Source: Chloroflexi bacterium GWB2_49_20 (GTDB lineage Bacteria > Chloroflexota > Anaerolineae > Anaerolineales > Villigracilaceae). Taken from it: DNA of 64,000 nt. This document shows positions 54,621 to 63,880 of this stretch, one piece after another. How positions within the stretch are numbered: the first letter of the stretch is position 1; the number at the start of each line of letters is the position of its first letter. The DNA is taken from positions 124,001 through 188,000 of the forward strand of contig MGMF01000021.1 of NCBI GenBank assembly GCA_001796335.1, given 5' to 3'. Position numbers and translations under genes: made by a program. The notes under the pieces are model-generated. The model searched no databases, was not told the origin of the DNA, and worked only from the letters and a program-made list of their open reading frames with translations.

Positions 54621-56132
54621 GTGAGAATTCGAAGCTCTTCTTTCCTAATGCGTTGGGTGTATTTGCTTTTTATCAGCCTGGCAGTCGTGGTCACAGTAAT
54701 AGAACTTGTTTCATACAGCCGATTAAGATCAAACTATCCGCTTGGAATGACGATGGGAGGTGTTCCGGTAGGCGGCTTAGATCCTCAAGAGACGGCTCAA
54801 AGAGTCTTACAAATTTATTCATTACCAGTTGAAATTCATTATGCAAACGCAATAATTCAACTCGATCCAGGGTTGGTCGGTTTTGAAGTAGATATGGCGA
54901 GCATGCTTGCTGCGGCTGATCTACAAAGAACCAGTTCTTCGTTTTGGGTTGGCTTTTGGAATTTTTTATGGAATCGACCATCAACAAACGTTGATATTCC
55001 AGTCGTAGCATCTGTTTCCGAAGAAAGACTGCGAACTTACCTGCAAACAGAAATCGCTTCCCGTTATGATAAATTACCAACTTCAGCACAGCCAATACCC
55101 GGAACTACAGATTTTCAACCCAGTTCACCAGGTCAAGAGATTAATATCGATCGATCAATAACTTTAATTTCAGATGCGCTACGATCACCAACCAATCGTA
55201 CTGTCATAATATCGTCCCAAAGGACAATTGCCAGCCGGCCACCGTTATCGAACTTGAAGTTGCTCATTAAACAGATAATCGATGAAAATAATTTTGACGG
55301 CACAATTGGCCTCTATTTGCTTGATCTGCAAACTGCTGAAGAAATCCACCTTGGCTACCAATCGAGCGAACCCGTATCTGTAAACCCGGATATTGCTTTT
55401 ACAGCATCTAGTACGATCAAAATTCCAATTATGATTTCAGTTTTCAAAAAATTTAATGGTATTTTGGATGAAAACGCTTCGACTCTGATGGCTGAAATGC
55501 TTAAGCAATCCGAAAATCCAGCTGCAGATGCCTTAATGGAGATTCTTGAAGAGAATACAGGCCCAGTATTTGTCACCGAAGATATGAAAACCTTGGGTTT
55601 GGAAGATACGTTCATTGCTGGCTACTTTTACGACAACGCACCAAATTTACTTCCCTATTATTCGACACCCGCCAATTCGAGAGCAGATGTTAACACGGTT
55701 CCCGATTGGTATAGCCAGACATCTCCATCAGACATGGGAATGCTGCTTGAAGATCTTTACCAATGCTCTGAAACTGGTGGCGGGGCACTAGTCGCAGCTT
55801 TTCCGGGACAAATTAACAAACCAGCCTGTCAACAAATGATACAGTATCTAAAGGAAGATAAAATTGGTCTTCTTATTGAAGCCGGTGTTCCTGATGGAAC
55901 AGCCGTAGCCCATAAACATGGATGGGTATTGGACGTGACAACGGGTGTCTATCACGACATTAGTGATGCTGCAATAGTTTATTCCCCTGGAGGTAGTTAT
56001 ATATTAACTATTTATGCCTATCATCCGATTCAGGTAATTTGGGAATACCCAGTTACAAGATTAGGAGCCGCCCGTATGTTCGCAGATATATCGCGTGTAG
56101 TTTATAATTACTTTAATTTGTCAGCACCATGA
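54621..56132 (+). CDS. Membrane-anchored class A beta-lactamase-like serine hydrolase
   Basis: The 503-aa protein begins with GTG (GGAG box, 7 bases). It has an N-terminal membrane helix (about 11-31), a PG_binding_4-like region (about 42-150; GVPVGGLDPQETAQRVLQIY), and a C-terminal serine-hydrolase domain (about 215-495). Catalytic SxxK is S264-T-I-K267; the SxN is S297-E-N299 (KQSENPAADAL); and the third motif reads HKHGW where KTG is usual. It probably acts on peptidoglycan outside the cell rather than conferring resistance. It diverges from proline dehydrogenase. Confidence 0.85.
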   Translation: MRIRSSSFLMRWVYLLFISLAVVVTVIELVSYSRLRSNYPLGMTMGGVPVGGLDPQETAQRVLQIYSLPVEIHYANAIIQLDPGLVGFEVDMASMLAAADLQRTSSSFWVGFWNFLWNRPSTNVDIPVVASVSEERLRTYLQTEIASRYDKLPTSAQPIPGTTDFQPSSPGQEINIDRSITLISDALRSPTNRTVIISSQRTIASRPPLSNLKLLIKQIIDENNFDGTIGLYLLDLQTAEEIHLGYQSSEPVSVNPDIAFTASSTIKIPIMISVFKKFNGILDENASTLMAEMLKQSENPAADALMEILEENTGPVFVTEDMKTLGLEDTFIAGYFYDNAPNLLPYYSTPANSRADVNTVPDWYSQTSPSDMGMLLEDLYQCSETGGGALVAAFPGQINKPACQQMIQYLKEDKIGLLIEAGVPDGTAVAHKHGWVLDVTTGVYHDISDAAIVYSPGGSYILTIYAYHPIQVIWEYPVTRLGAARMFADISRVVYNYFNLSAP

Positions 56133-56203
56133 ACTGTTTTCCTCCCAAAATATTCATTATTTATTGTAACGTTTGCCTTTTGCACCAAGTTATCATCAAC
56201 TAG

Positions 56204-56905
56204 ATGAATCAAATAATTGGTTTTATCCGTCTTCAGCAAATTGATACACGCCTTGATCAAGTGAACGCGCGTCTTAACCAGATTAACATCATGCTCGAAA
56301 ACGATCAAGGCTTGAAGCAAATAATCGAACAGAAGAAAAGTTTTGAACAAAAGGTCATTTCGTCAACCAAAAACCTAGAATTATCTGAACAAGCGGTCCA
56401 AAATCAACTGATAAAGATCCAACAATCAGAAGCCAATCTTTATAGCGGAAAGGTAAAAAACCCCAAGGAGTTACAGGATCTTCAAACAGAAATTACCATC
56501 CTAAAGCGATTCTTAAGTTCTCTTGAAAACAAATTGTTGGAAGCAATGATTGAGGTTGAAGAAGACCAAAAGGTGTACGAATTAATTTGCTCTAAATATA
56601 TTGATTCTGAACATGATTACACGTCCAGGAATGCGGTTTTCGTCGAAGAAAGAAATCTTTATCAAAAAGAACTTGAAAAATTAGCTGCAGAAAAGAAAGC
56701 TGCAGAAAATTCGTTAACATCTCAAGATCTATTTTTATATAACAAATTACGAATGAAACGGGGAGGAATTGCTGTTTCAACCATATCTGAAGGAGCTTGT
56801 AATTCTTGCGGTGCAACATTGACACCTGCCCAAGAACAAGCAGTAAAGTCGCCTGACCAAATGATATACTGCCCATCTTGTGGGCGCATGCTTTATGCTT
56901 CATAG
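56204..56905 (+). CDS. Zinc-ribbon coiled-coil protein (C4-type, PF02591-like)
   Basis: The 233-aa protein is a long antiparallel coiled coil (about 1-175) followed by a C4 zinc ribbon, C199-x2-C202...C223-x2-C226 (CNSCGATLTP, YCPSCGRML). This is the widespread CdsZ/PF02591 'zinc ribbon domain protein' type, thought to bind nucleic acid. A TATCAT box ends 7 nt before the ATG and no RBS is seen. The NACHT ATPase gene follows after 20 bases. Confidence 0.88.
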   Translation: MNQIIGFIRLQQIDTRLDQVNARLNQINIMLENDQGLKQIIEQKKSFEQKVISSTKNLELSEQAVQNQLIKIQQSEANLYSGKVKNPKELQDLQTEITILKRFLSSLENKLLEAMIEVEEDQKVYELICSKYIDSEHDYTSRNAVFVEERNLYQKELEKLAAEKKAAENSLTSQDLFLYNKLRMKRGGIAVSTISEGACNSCGATLTPAQEQAVKSPDQMIYCPSCGRMLYAS

Positions 56906-56925
56906 GCATTTTAGCGGATGAATTA

Positions 56926-59457
56926 ATGAGATTTAACCTTCCTCATCTTGATCAAACATCATTTTGGATTGGATTTGTTGCCGCAAGTGTTTTTTGGATA
57001 CTGTTTTCTTGTACGCGCCCTCTCTTTAAACAAATTTTTCAAATAATTAGCGATAATCGAAATATTCTAAAATCCCGGAAAGGGAGCCTGATTGAAGAGC
57101 ATTACTTAGCCAACGCATTGCGCCAAGCTCAAAGGATGCATCTTGCGTCAAATCTATTTTCTCTCGAAGAGATATTTATCGAACCAAAATTATTAGCTCC
57201 TCCTCCCAGAGTTTCGCCAGATGAAATTCCCTTTACAGAAGATCTGGTAACTGAACTTGTGCCTTATTTACCATCCTGGCCAGAGATGGCGGCAACATTC
57301 AGAGCGCCCACACTATCACTATTTCAAGCTCTTTCTGGTAGTTCTGATATCGTCCTGACCGGTCAACCGGGTTCAGGGAAAACCTTTGCACTTGCATATC
57401 TCGCATCTCGCATTGCAGAACACTCCATCGAGCCAGGTTTCCCTGAAAATAGACTCCCTTTCTCAATGCACTTAGCAGATCTTAATCTACCATTGAAAAA
57501 TGAAGAAGATCCAATAAATCGAATAATAGATTTTGTATCAAGTTATTCTTCACCTTCAGATCTTCCTCGAATCCCTCAATTTGTAAAAGAAGCTTTCATT
57601 GAAGGGCGCGCGTTACTGTTGTTAGATGGCACTGATGAAGTGGCGCCAGAGAATTTACCTTCAATGATAAATTTTATCAAGTCGGTTAAGCAAAACTATT
57701 CACAGACCCAAATAATCACCACCGGCATTCTGGAAAACTTGAGCGGACTAGTAACACTAAATTTTATTCCGTTTACTCTAGCATGTTGGGATTCTTCCGA
57801 TTATGAGAGTTTTCTTTCAAAGTGGGGGCAATTATGGACACAATATGTGGTAACAGAAACCTGGTCTCAATCGGGTGCACCACAAATAGATTCGATTCTA
57901 CTTAATTCCTGGATCAGTTCAATAAATTCCACATTATCCCCATTTGAACTCACGTTATTGGCATGGGGAACTTATGCTGGAGATATTCACAGTGGAACAA
58001 TTCTCGATACGATCAAAGCTCATATTCACCGCCTAAAACCGACCGAAACACCAGAAGAGGCTCTCGAAATGCTTGCGCTTCAAGCTTTTACATCTACAGA
58101 TATGGCGTTTGATCCACGCAAAGCACGCGAATGGATAAAATCATTTGAACCAGTTGAGATTCCTGTTTCTGAAGAAGAAAAGGATCACTTGACAAACTTG
58201 AATGTACTAAAGAAATCTCTCATTAAGAAAAAAGGTGATGCTCTTCCAGCTCCATCTCTCGGTTTAATCTCAAAATTTGTTGCAACAGGATTGCTGGTTA
58301 TCCATCGAAATAACCGCATGAATTTCGTACACCCCATTATCGGCGGGTATCTGGCAGGAAAAGTATTGGGGAATCTACAACCAGAAAATATCCTGAGTCT
58401 GCCTAACTCGAGCGGTAAATATCTTGCAATGAATTATTTTGCTGCCCTTGATGATGCCGAAAAACTGGCTTCAAAATTAATGACTGTACCAGATCGCCCT
58501 CTGCATCGAAATGAACTGATTGTTGCTCGCTGGCTGCGGGATGCAAAAAATGAATCAAAATGGCGACTTAAAATAATGGAAATTCTCGTTGGCTTACTAA
58601 GAACAGCGGGTCAATCCTTGGGTTTACGAGGTCAGGTTTTAGCCGCCATAATAAAAAGCGGAGACCCGGGTGTTCCAAAACTTTTTCGTCAAATGATGGA
58701 ATCGGATGATCCTGAGCTACTCCAATTATGTGTGCTAGGCAGCGCCTCCATAAAAGATACGAAAGCTATAGAGGATATCGCACGTTTACTTAACCACATC
58801 AACCCAAATGTGCGCCGAACAGCATGCCTTGGTTTAGTCACAATTGGAACTCAATCTGCATTGGATCATGTCGCTTATTTATTGCTGCATGGCGATGAAG
58901 ATTCCCGAAGAGCAGCCGCGGAAGCCTTGGCTAATCACCCCGAAGAAGGATATGCCATGCTCAGGGAAGGTTCTTCCATGGAAGACATCCTAGTCAGGCG
59001 AGCTGTTGCATATGGATTAGGAAGGATCTATCAATTCTGGGCGACAGAAATATTAACCAAGCTCCAGCTTGAAGACGAACAATGGATAGTTCGGGATGCA
59101 GCCACTGAAGTTTTGGATAAAAAACTTCAAATAAATAGATATATCCCCAAACGTTTACCCCCACCTTCGGAATGTCCTTGGTTAATTGCTTTTGCTGGCA
59201 AAAAAGGTGTTGGGATATCGCCCAATTCGCCTGCCACGGAAATGTTGTTAATGGTATTAGCAGAAGGCACTGAAGTAGAACAGCTGGCTGCACTAGATTA
59301 TCTTCGAGCCTTTTCTTCGGTTGATGTGTTCGCTTCATTTTACAAAATAATGGATGGGGGCAATATTATTTTGCGAGAAGCCATTTTCCGAGCCATCTGG
59401 GAAATGGCTTCGAAGGGCGTTGTCATTCCTGATCCACAGCAATTTGGAGTTAGCTAA
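56926..59457 (+). CDS. Membrane-tethered NACHT-type STAND NTPase with HEAT repeats
   Basis: The 843-aa protein has an N-terminal hydrophobic helix (about 12-30), a NACHT-like NTPase with Walker A TGQPGSGKTFALAYL (about 146-153) and Walker B ALLLLDGTDEVAP (D234, D237, E238), a helical middle, and a C-terminal HEAT/Armadillo-type solenoid (about 540-760; VRRTACLGLVTIG, SRRAAAEALANHP, VRRAVAYGLGRI, VRDAATEVLDK). STAND NTPases switch on ligand sensing by the repeats; some are anti-phage effectors, but no effector domain is visible here. The ATG at 56926 is used; an earlier TTG overlaps the zinc-ribbon gene. SsnA begins 3 bases after its stop. Confidence 0.82.
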   Translation: MRFNLPHLDQTSFWIGFVAASVFWILFSCTRPLFKQIFQIISDNRNILKSRKGSLIEEHYLANALRQAQRMHLASNLFSLEEIFIEPKLLAPPPRVSPDEIPFTEDLVTELVPYLPSWPEMAATFRAPTLSLFQALSGSSDIVLTGQPGSGKTFALAYLASRIAEHSIEPGFPENRLPFSMHLADLNLPLKNEEDPINRIIDFVSSYSSPSDLPRIPQFVKEAFIEGRALLLLDGTDEVAPENLPSMINFIKSVKQNYSQTQIITTGILENLSGLVTLNFIPFTLACWDSSDYESFLSKWGQLWTQYVVTETWSQSGAPQIDSILLNSWISSINSTLSPFELTLLAWGTYAGDIHSGTILDTIKAHIHRLKPTETPEEALEMLALQAFTSTDMAFDPRKAREWIKSFEPVEIPVSEEEKDHLTNLNVLKKSLIKKKGDALPAPSLGLISKFVATGLLVIHRNNRMNFVHPIIGGYLAGKVLGNLQPENILSLPNSSGKYLAMNYFAALDDAEKLASKLMTVPDRPLHRNELIVARWLRDAKNESKWRLKIMEILVGLLRTAGQSLGLRGQVLAAIIKSGDPGVPKLFRQMMESDDPELLQLCVLGSASIKDTKAIEDIARLLNHINPNVRRTACLGLVTIGTQSALDHVAYLLLHGDEDSRRAAAEALANHPEEGYAMLREGSSMEDILVRRAVAYGLGRIYQFWATEILTKLQLEDEQWIVRDAATEVLDKKLQINRYIPKRLPPPSECPWLIAFAGKKGVGISPNSPATEMLLMVLAEGTEVEQLAALDYLRAFSSVDVFASFYKIMDGGNIILREAIFRAIWEMASKGVVIPDPQQFGVS

Positions 59458-59459
59458 GA

Positions 59460-60812
59460 ATGCTAATAACCCACGCAACCATCATTACTTGGGAAATTCC
59501 AAACCGGATATTAGAAGATTATGCAATTTACATAAAAAATGATTTAATTTATGATGTTGGCCCGCAAAATAAAATAATTAACCAATATCCTGATGAATTT
59601 CAATTAGATGCAAATGATCAATTGGTACTTCCCGGGAATATATGCGCTCACACACATTTCTATGGTGCTTTTTCGCGAGGGATGGCTATTCCCGGTTCTC
59701 CTCCCAAAGATTTTCCTGAAATACTTTCCAAACTCTGGTGGCCCCTTGATAGATCTCTTACTCACGAGGATATCTACTATTCTGCCTTGGTTTGCATGAT
59801 CGATGCGATTAAACATGGAACTACTTCGCTAATTGACCATCATTCTTCGCCGAATGCCGTTGAAGGTTCATTAGACATAATAGCATCAGCCGTCAGGAAA
59901 TCTGGAATTCGTTGTGTTTTGTGTTACGAAGTATCTGACAGAAATGGACAGGAGAATGCTAATGCAGGTATCACAGAAAACATTCGATTCTTAAATTCGC
60001 TAAAATCATCTCACTCTGATTTGTCAACAATCTCAGGTACTTTCGGTTTACATGCAAGTCTGACTTTATCTTCAAAAACCCTTTCAACTTGTAGAGAAAT
60101 TTCACCCAAAGGGATTGGATTTCATATACATGCAGCAGAATCTTCTGATGATGAATATGACAGCATATCAAAATATGGCGTTCGCGTTATAGATCGGTTA
60201 GATATGCACCATTTGCTAGGCCCTAACAGTATTGTAGCGCATGCTGTTCATGTGGATTCCGGGGAAATTTTCAAATTACTCGAGACACAAACGTGGGTTA
60301 CTCATCAGCCTCGATCCAATATGAATAACGGCGTGGGCGTTGCACCGGTTGAATCCTTTTTGCGATCGGGAATTAAACTCTGTCTGGGAAATGATGGTTT
60401 TTCAAATGCGATGTGGGAAGAATGGAAAACGGCCTACCTTTTGCAAAAATTATGGAACCATGATCCAAGATCTCTATCTGGTAATGATGTTGTCCAAATG
60501 GCAATTTACAATAATGCTGCATTGGCCAATACATATTTTCCAAAAGCTCCCATTGGAACTATTATCCCGGGTGCCTTTGCTGATATTATTTTCGTCGATT
60601 ACAAATCTCCAACACCTTTAAACTCAAATAATTTACCCTGGCATATTATTTTTGGCTTTCAAGAAAGCATGGTAACTACCACGATTGTGGGGGGTAAAAT
60701 TTTAATGAAAGATAGGCAACTCACATCTCTTGACGAAAATGAAATCGCGAGTCGCGCAAGGACCCTCGCAAATCAAGTCTGGAAGAGATATGAATCAAAT
60801 TATAAAACTTAG
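59460..60812 (+). CDS. ssnA: SsnA-like aminohydrolase (amidohydrolase superfamily)
   Basis: The 450-aa metal-dependent amidohydrolase has H64-x-H66 (CAHTHFYG), H198 (FGLHASL), HIHAAE (H222, H224, E227), H261 and D312 (LGNDGFSN). FSRGMAIPGSPPKDFPEIL and TTSLIDHHSSPNAVEGSLD are typical of the SsnA group, which deaminates or hydrolyses a purine-like substrate and often sits near molybdenum hydroxylases. None is adjacent here. It is 3 bases after the NACHT gene and 8 bases before the F420:NADP oxidoreductase. Confidence 0.82.
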   Translation: MLITHATIITWEIPNRILEDYAIYIKNDLIYDVGPQNKIINQYPDEFQLDANDQLVLPGNICAHTHFYGAFSRGMAIPGSPPKDFPEILSKLWWPLDRSLTHEDIYYSALVCMIDAIKHGTTSLIDHHSSPNAVEGSLDIIASAVRKSGIRCVLCYEVSDRNGQENANAGITENIRFLNSLKSSHSDLSTISGTFGLHASLTLSSKTLSTCREISPKGIGFHIHAAESSDDEYDSISKYGVRVIDRLDMHHLLGPNSIVAHAVHVDSGEIFKLLETQTWVTHQPRSNMNNGVGVAPVESFLRSGIKLCLGNDGFSNAMWEEWKTAYLLQKLWNHDPRSLSGNDVVQMAIYNNAALANTYFPKAPIGTIIPGAFADIIFVDYKSPTPLNSNNLPWHIIFGFQESMVTTTIVGGKILMKDRQLTSLDENEIASRARTLANQVWKRYESNYKT

Positions 60813-60820
60813 AGGCATTT

Positions 60821-61504
60821 ATGATTGAGAACAACAAAGATTATAAAATTGCGATCCTTGGAGGAACAGGTAAAGAAGGTAGAGGATTGGCATATAGATG
60901 GGCAAAAGCAGGTTTCCCCATAATAATTGGATCTAGAAATCCCATTAAAGCGATCGAGACAGCTGAAGAAATAAAAAATATGCTGTCTAATGACATTATC
61001 ATCACAGGAACATCAAACGAACAAGCAGCGCAAAATTGCCAAGCCGCTGTCTTAACGGTCCCGTATTCTGCGCATAAAATAATCATAGAGAGCCTAAAAG
61101 ATTTTCTGCACGGCAAACTATTTATCGATGTGACAGTACCACTCACACCACCAAAAGTTACAAAAGTCCAAATGCCACCTGCTGGTAGTGCAGCCCAAGA
61201 ATCCCACCTCATTCTGGGAGATACAGTCCTGTTGGCAGCAGCCTTCCATAATATATCGTATGAAAACCTTTTGGATGATGCGCAAGAAATTAATTGCGAT
61301 GTTCTTGTCACCGGAACCAGTAAAGAATCCCGACAATCTACTCTTACTTTAGTCAAAGCTGCAGGTTTTTTTGGATTGGATGCAGGACCAATCGAGAATT
61401 CAGTTGTGCTAGAAGGCTTAACCAGTATATTAATTGGTATCAACCACCAATACAAGTCAAATCACGCAGGTATTCGCATTACAGGGATCACAAGGACAGA
61501 TTAA
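60821..61504 (+). CDS. npdG: NADPH-dependent F420 reductase (F420H2:NADP+ oxidoreductase)
   Basis: This enzyme transfers hydride between F420 and NADP. The 227-aa product has the Rossmann start KIAILGGTGKEGRGLAYRWA and the NADP-specifying SRN (IIIGSRNPIKA), then AAVLTVPYSAHK and DVTVPLTPPKVTKVQMPPAGS, all characteristic of NpdG/Fno. Its stop overlaps the cofE start by one base (TAATG). Placement directly ahead of cofE-cofD-cofC supports an F420 role. Confidence 0.93.
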   Translation: MIENNKDYKIAILGGTGKEGRGLAYRWAKAGFPIIIGSRNPIKAIETAEEIKNMLSNDIIITGTSNEQAAQNCQAAVLTVPYSAHKIIIESLKDFLHGKLFIDVTVPLTPPKVTKVQMPPAGSAAQESHLILGDTVLLAAAFHNISYENLLDDAQEINCDVLVTGTSKESRQSTLTLVKAAGFFGLDAGPIENSVVLEGLTSILIGINHQYKSNHAGIRITGITRTD

Positions 61505-62268
61505 TGCTTGCATTAACTCCCCTTGAAAACTTTCCAAACATCCTGCCAGGTAATGACTTGGCGGGAAACATAATCGCATCGTTAACTAATACAAACATTA
61601 CTCTTAATAATGATGATATTCTGGTATTGGCACAGAAGATTATCTCAAAAGCAGAAGGAAGACAAATCAATTTAGAGTTGGTCAAACCTTCCCAACAAGC
61701 TATTGAAGTTGGGGGTCTTTGCGAAAAAGATCCAAGAATTATCGAGTTAGTTCTACAGGAAAGCACCTCGGTTCTACGAGTCCGCCCAGGAACAATTATT
61801 GTGGAACACAGGCTCGGATTCGTCTGCGCAAATGCGGGTATAGATCACTCAAACGTAACACCCGAAAATTCCGCCAATGAAAATTTTGTATTGCTCTTAC
61901 CAGAGAATCCCGGAAAATCTGCATACTTATTACGAACAAAATTAGAGGCCTTTTTTGGAGTTCGCATCGGCATTATGATCATCGATTCTCATGGTCGCGC
62001 CTGGAGACTCGGTGTTGTTGGAACCTCCATTGGCTTCACCGGCTTACCAGGTTTGGTAGATATGCGCGGAAAACCCGATTTATTCGGCGGAAAACTTCGT
62101 ATAACACAAATTGCAGTAGCTGATGAGCTGGCAGCTGCCGCATCTCTTATGATGGGACAGGCTAATGAAGGAAAGCCAGTGATACATGTAAGAGGTTTTC
62201 CTTACCCATTACGAAACGGTAAACTTGAAGAGCTCATTCGGCCGCATGAACAGGATATGTTTCGCTAA
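61504..62268 (+). CDS. cofE: Coenzyme F420-0:L-glutamate ligase
   Basis: CofE adds glutamate residues to F420-0 with GTP. The 254-aa product is the monofunctional form; the nitroreductase-like domain of actinobacterial FbiB is absent. Typical pieces are DDILVLAQKIISKAEGR, VRPGTIIVEHRLGFVCANAG, IMIIDSHGRAWRLGVVGTSI and VDMRGKPDLFGGKLRITQIA. It overlaps npdG by 1 base and is followed by cofD after 36 bases. Confidence 0.95.
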   Translation: MLALTPLENFPNILPGNDLAGNIIASLTNTNITLNNDDILVLAQKIISKAEGRQINLELVKPSQQAIEVGGLCEKDPRIIELVLQESTSVLRVRPGTIIVEHRLGFVCANAGIDHSNVTPENSANENFVLLLPENPGKSAYLLRTKLEAFFGVRIGIMIIDSHGRAWRLGVVGTSIGFTGLPGLVDMRGKPDLFGGKLRITQIAVADELAAAASLMMGQANEGKPVIHVRGFPYPLRNGKLEELIRPHEQDMFR

Positions 62269-62304
62269 TATATCGTTATATCACTTCCATGGATTAATAA
62301 TCAA

Positions 62305-63243
62305 ATGAAAATTGTTGCTCTTGCCGGCGGTGTTGGTGGGGCTAAATTAATAGACGGTTTTGCCAAGAATCTCTCCCCGCTTGATCTAACCATCATCGTA
62401 AATACAGGGGATGATTTTAATCATTTGGGAATGCGCATCTGTCCTGATCTTGATACTATATGTTATACACTCGCTGGAATGGCTAATCCTGATACAGGAT
62501 GGGGAAGAGAAAATGAATGTTGGACCGTACTTGCAGGTATAAAACAACTCGGTGGTCCGGACTGGTTCCGCATTGGGGACAAAGATTTGGCCACACATCT
62601 TGAGCGCTCAAGAAGATTAATGGTAGGTCAGCCACTCAGCCGGATAATTCAAGACTTTTGTAAGTCTTGGAATATTAACCAAAAAGTCCTTCCAATGAGT
62701 GACCAAAAAGTTTCAACGATAATCACCACCCTTGAGTACGGAGAAATTTCTTTTCAAGATTATTTTGTTAGAAATAAATGTGCTCCAACTGTTAAAAGAA
62801 TCCATTTTGAAGGAATAAAAGATGCTACGCCAACTCCAGGTTTAATTGATGCCATTGAACAGGCTGATGCAATCGTAATATGTCCTTCCAATCCTTGGGT
62901 AAGCATCGATCCTATTTTGAGTATTTCCGGAATTCGCACCAGTATAATAAAAAAACCAACAATCGCTGTATCGCCGATCATCAACGGGAAAGCCATAAAA
63001 GGTCCAGCAGCCAAGATGTATTCCGAGCTTGGCATTCAACCGTCCGCTCTTGCAGTGGCAAATCATTATAAAACAATCATTAGCGCAATTGTCATAGATA
63101 ATCAAGACTCAGCTCTATCAGAAGCCATTTCACACCTGGGTATCATACCTTTTGAATGTAATATACTTATGAAATTAACTGAGGATCGCGTTCAAGTGTC
63201 TCAAGATGTGCTAAACTACATAGAGAGGATATTAAACTTGTAA
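62305..63243 (+). CDS. cofD: 2-phospho-L-lactate transferase (F420 biosynthesis)
   Basis: CofD joins Fo to the phospholactate/phosphoenolpyruvate-derived GMP conjugate to form (dehydro)F420-0. The 312-aa product begins MKIVALAGGVGGAKLIDGFA, continues with VNTGDDFNHLGMRICPDLDT and GRENECWTVL, and has the CPSNPWVSIDPIL and VSPIINGKAIKGPAAKM segments, all diagnostic. cofC follows with a 1-base gap. Which three-carbon donor is used cannot be inferred. Confidence 0.96.
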   Translation: MKIVALAGGVGGAKLIDGFAKNLSPLDLTIIVNTGDDFNHLGMRICPDLDTICYTLAGMANPDTGWGRENECWTVLAGIKQLGGPDWFRIGDKDLATHLERSRRLMVGQPLSRIIQDFCKSWNINQKVLPMSDQKVSTIITTLEYGEISFQDYFVRNKCAPTVKRIHFEGIKDATPTPGLIDAIEQADAIVICPSNPWVSIDPILSISGIRTSIIKKPTIAVSPIINGKAIKGPAAKMYSELGIQPSALAVANHYKTIISAIVIDNQDSALSEAISHLGIIPFECNILMKLTEDRVQVSQDVLNYIERILNL

Positions 63244-63244
63244 T

Positions 63245-63853
63245 ATGACCATCTGGGCTATCGTTCCCGTAAAACCACTACGTTTAGGAAAATCCCGCCT
63301 GGCGGGGACAATCTCCGAAGACGATCGAATTAATCTAAATACAAGGTTATTGGAACATACACTCCGAACACTGGCAAATTTAGCAGAAATTGGTCAGGTA
63401 CTTGTCGTTAGCCGAGATTCTAATGTTCTGGCAATTTCAAGAGAGTTAGGGGCAAAAACTATTTTAGAAAACGGGTCGCCGCATTTAAACACAGCTTTAA
63501 CAAGAGCAACTGTCTTTGCTCAATTGCATTCAATCCATGGAGTATTGATACTTCCTGCTGATTTACCATTGATAACCAGGAATGATATTCTTTCGCTCAT
63601 CAAGCTTGCTGAGAATCCTCCAGTTGTTGTAATTTCACCTGACAGGCGCGAGGAAGGTACGAATGCTCTGTTAATATCACCTGCGGGATTAATTGATTAT
63701 GATTTTGGACCAAATTCATTTGAAAGACATTGCCAACGAGCTAAACTTGCTGCCGCAAGACTCGAAATTGTAAATTTACCTTCTTTGGCATTTGATCTCG
63801 ATATTCCAGAAGACCTGCAAATGTTGGATGATTTATATGACATTGTAAAATAA
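63245..63853 (+). CDS. cofC: 2-phospho-L-lactate/PEP guanylyltransferase
   Basis: CofC (FbiD) activates phospholactate or PEP with GTP for CofD. The 202-aa nucleotidyltransferase shows MTIWAIVPVKPLRLGKSRLA, VLVVSRDSNVLAISRELGA, HGVLILPADLPLITRNDI, VVISPDRREEGTNALL and FDLDIPEDLQMLD. The start is 1 base after the cofD stop, so translation is coupled. The Fo synthase genes (cofG/cofH or fbiC) are not in the window. Confidence 0.95.
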   Translation: MTIWAIVPVKPLRLGKSRLAGTISEDDRINLNTRLLEHTLRTLANLAEIGQVLVVSRDSNVLAISRELGAKTILENGSPHLNTALTRATVFAQLHSIHGVLILPADLPLITRNDILSLIKLAENPPVVVISPDRREEGTNALLISPAGLIDYDFGPNSFERHCQRAKLAAARLEIVNLPSLAFDLDIPEDLQMLDDLYDIVK

Positions 63854-63880
63854 TAATCGTTCGTTTGAAAAGAGGAGTAT

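Noticed and set aside
56926-59457. Calling the NACHT/HEAT gene a defence system
   Set aside because: No effector domain, nuclease, or neighbouring defence genes are visible; kept only as a hypothesis.
60841-61455. 204-codon open frame on the minus strand
   Set aside because: Antisense shadow of npdG with no RBS and no recognisable domain.
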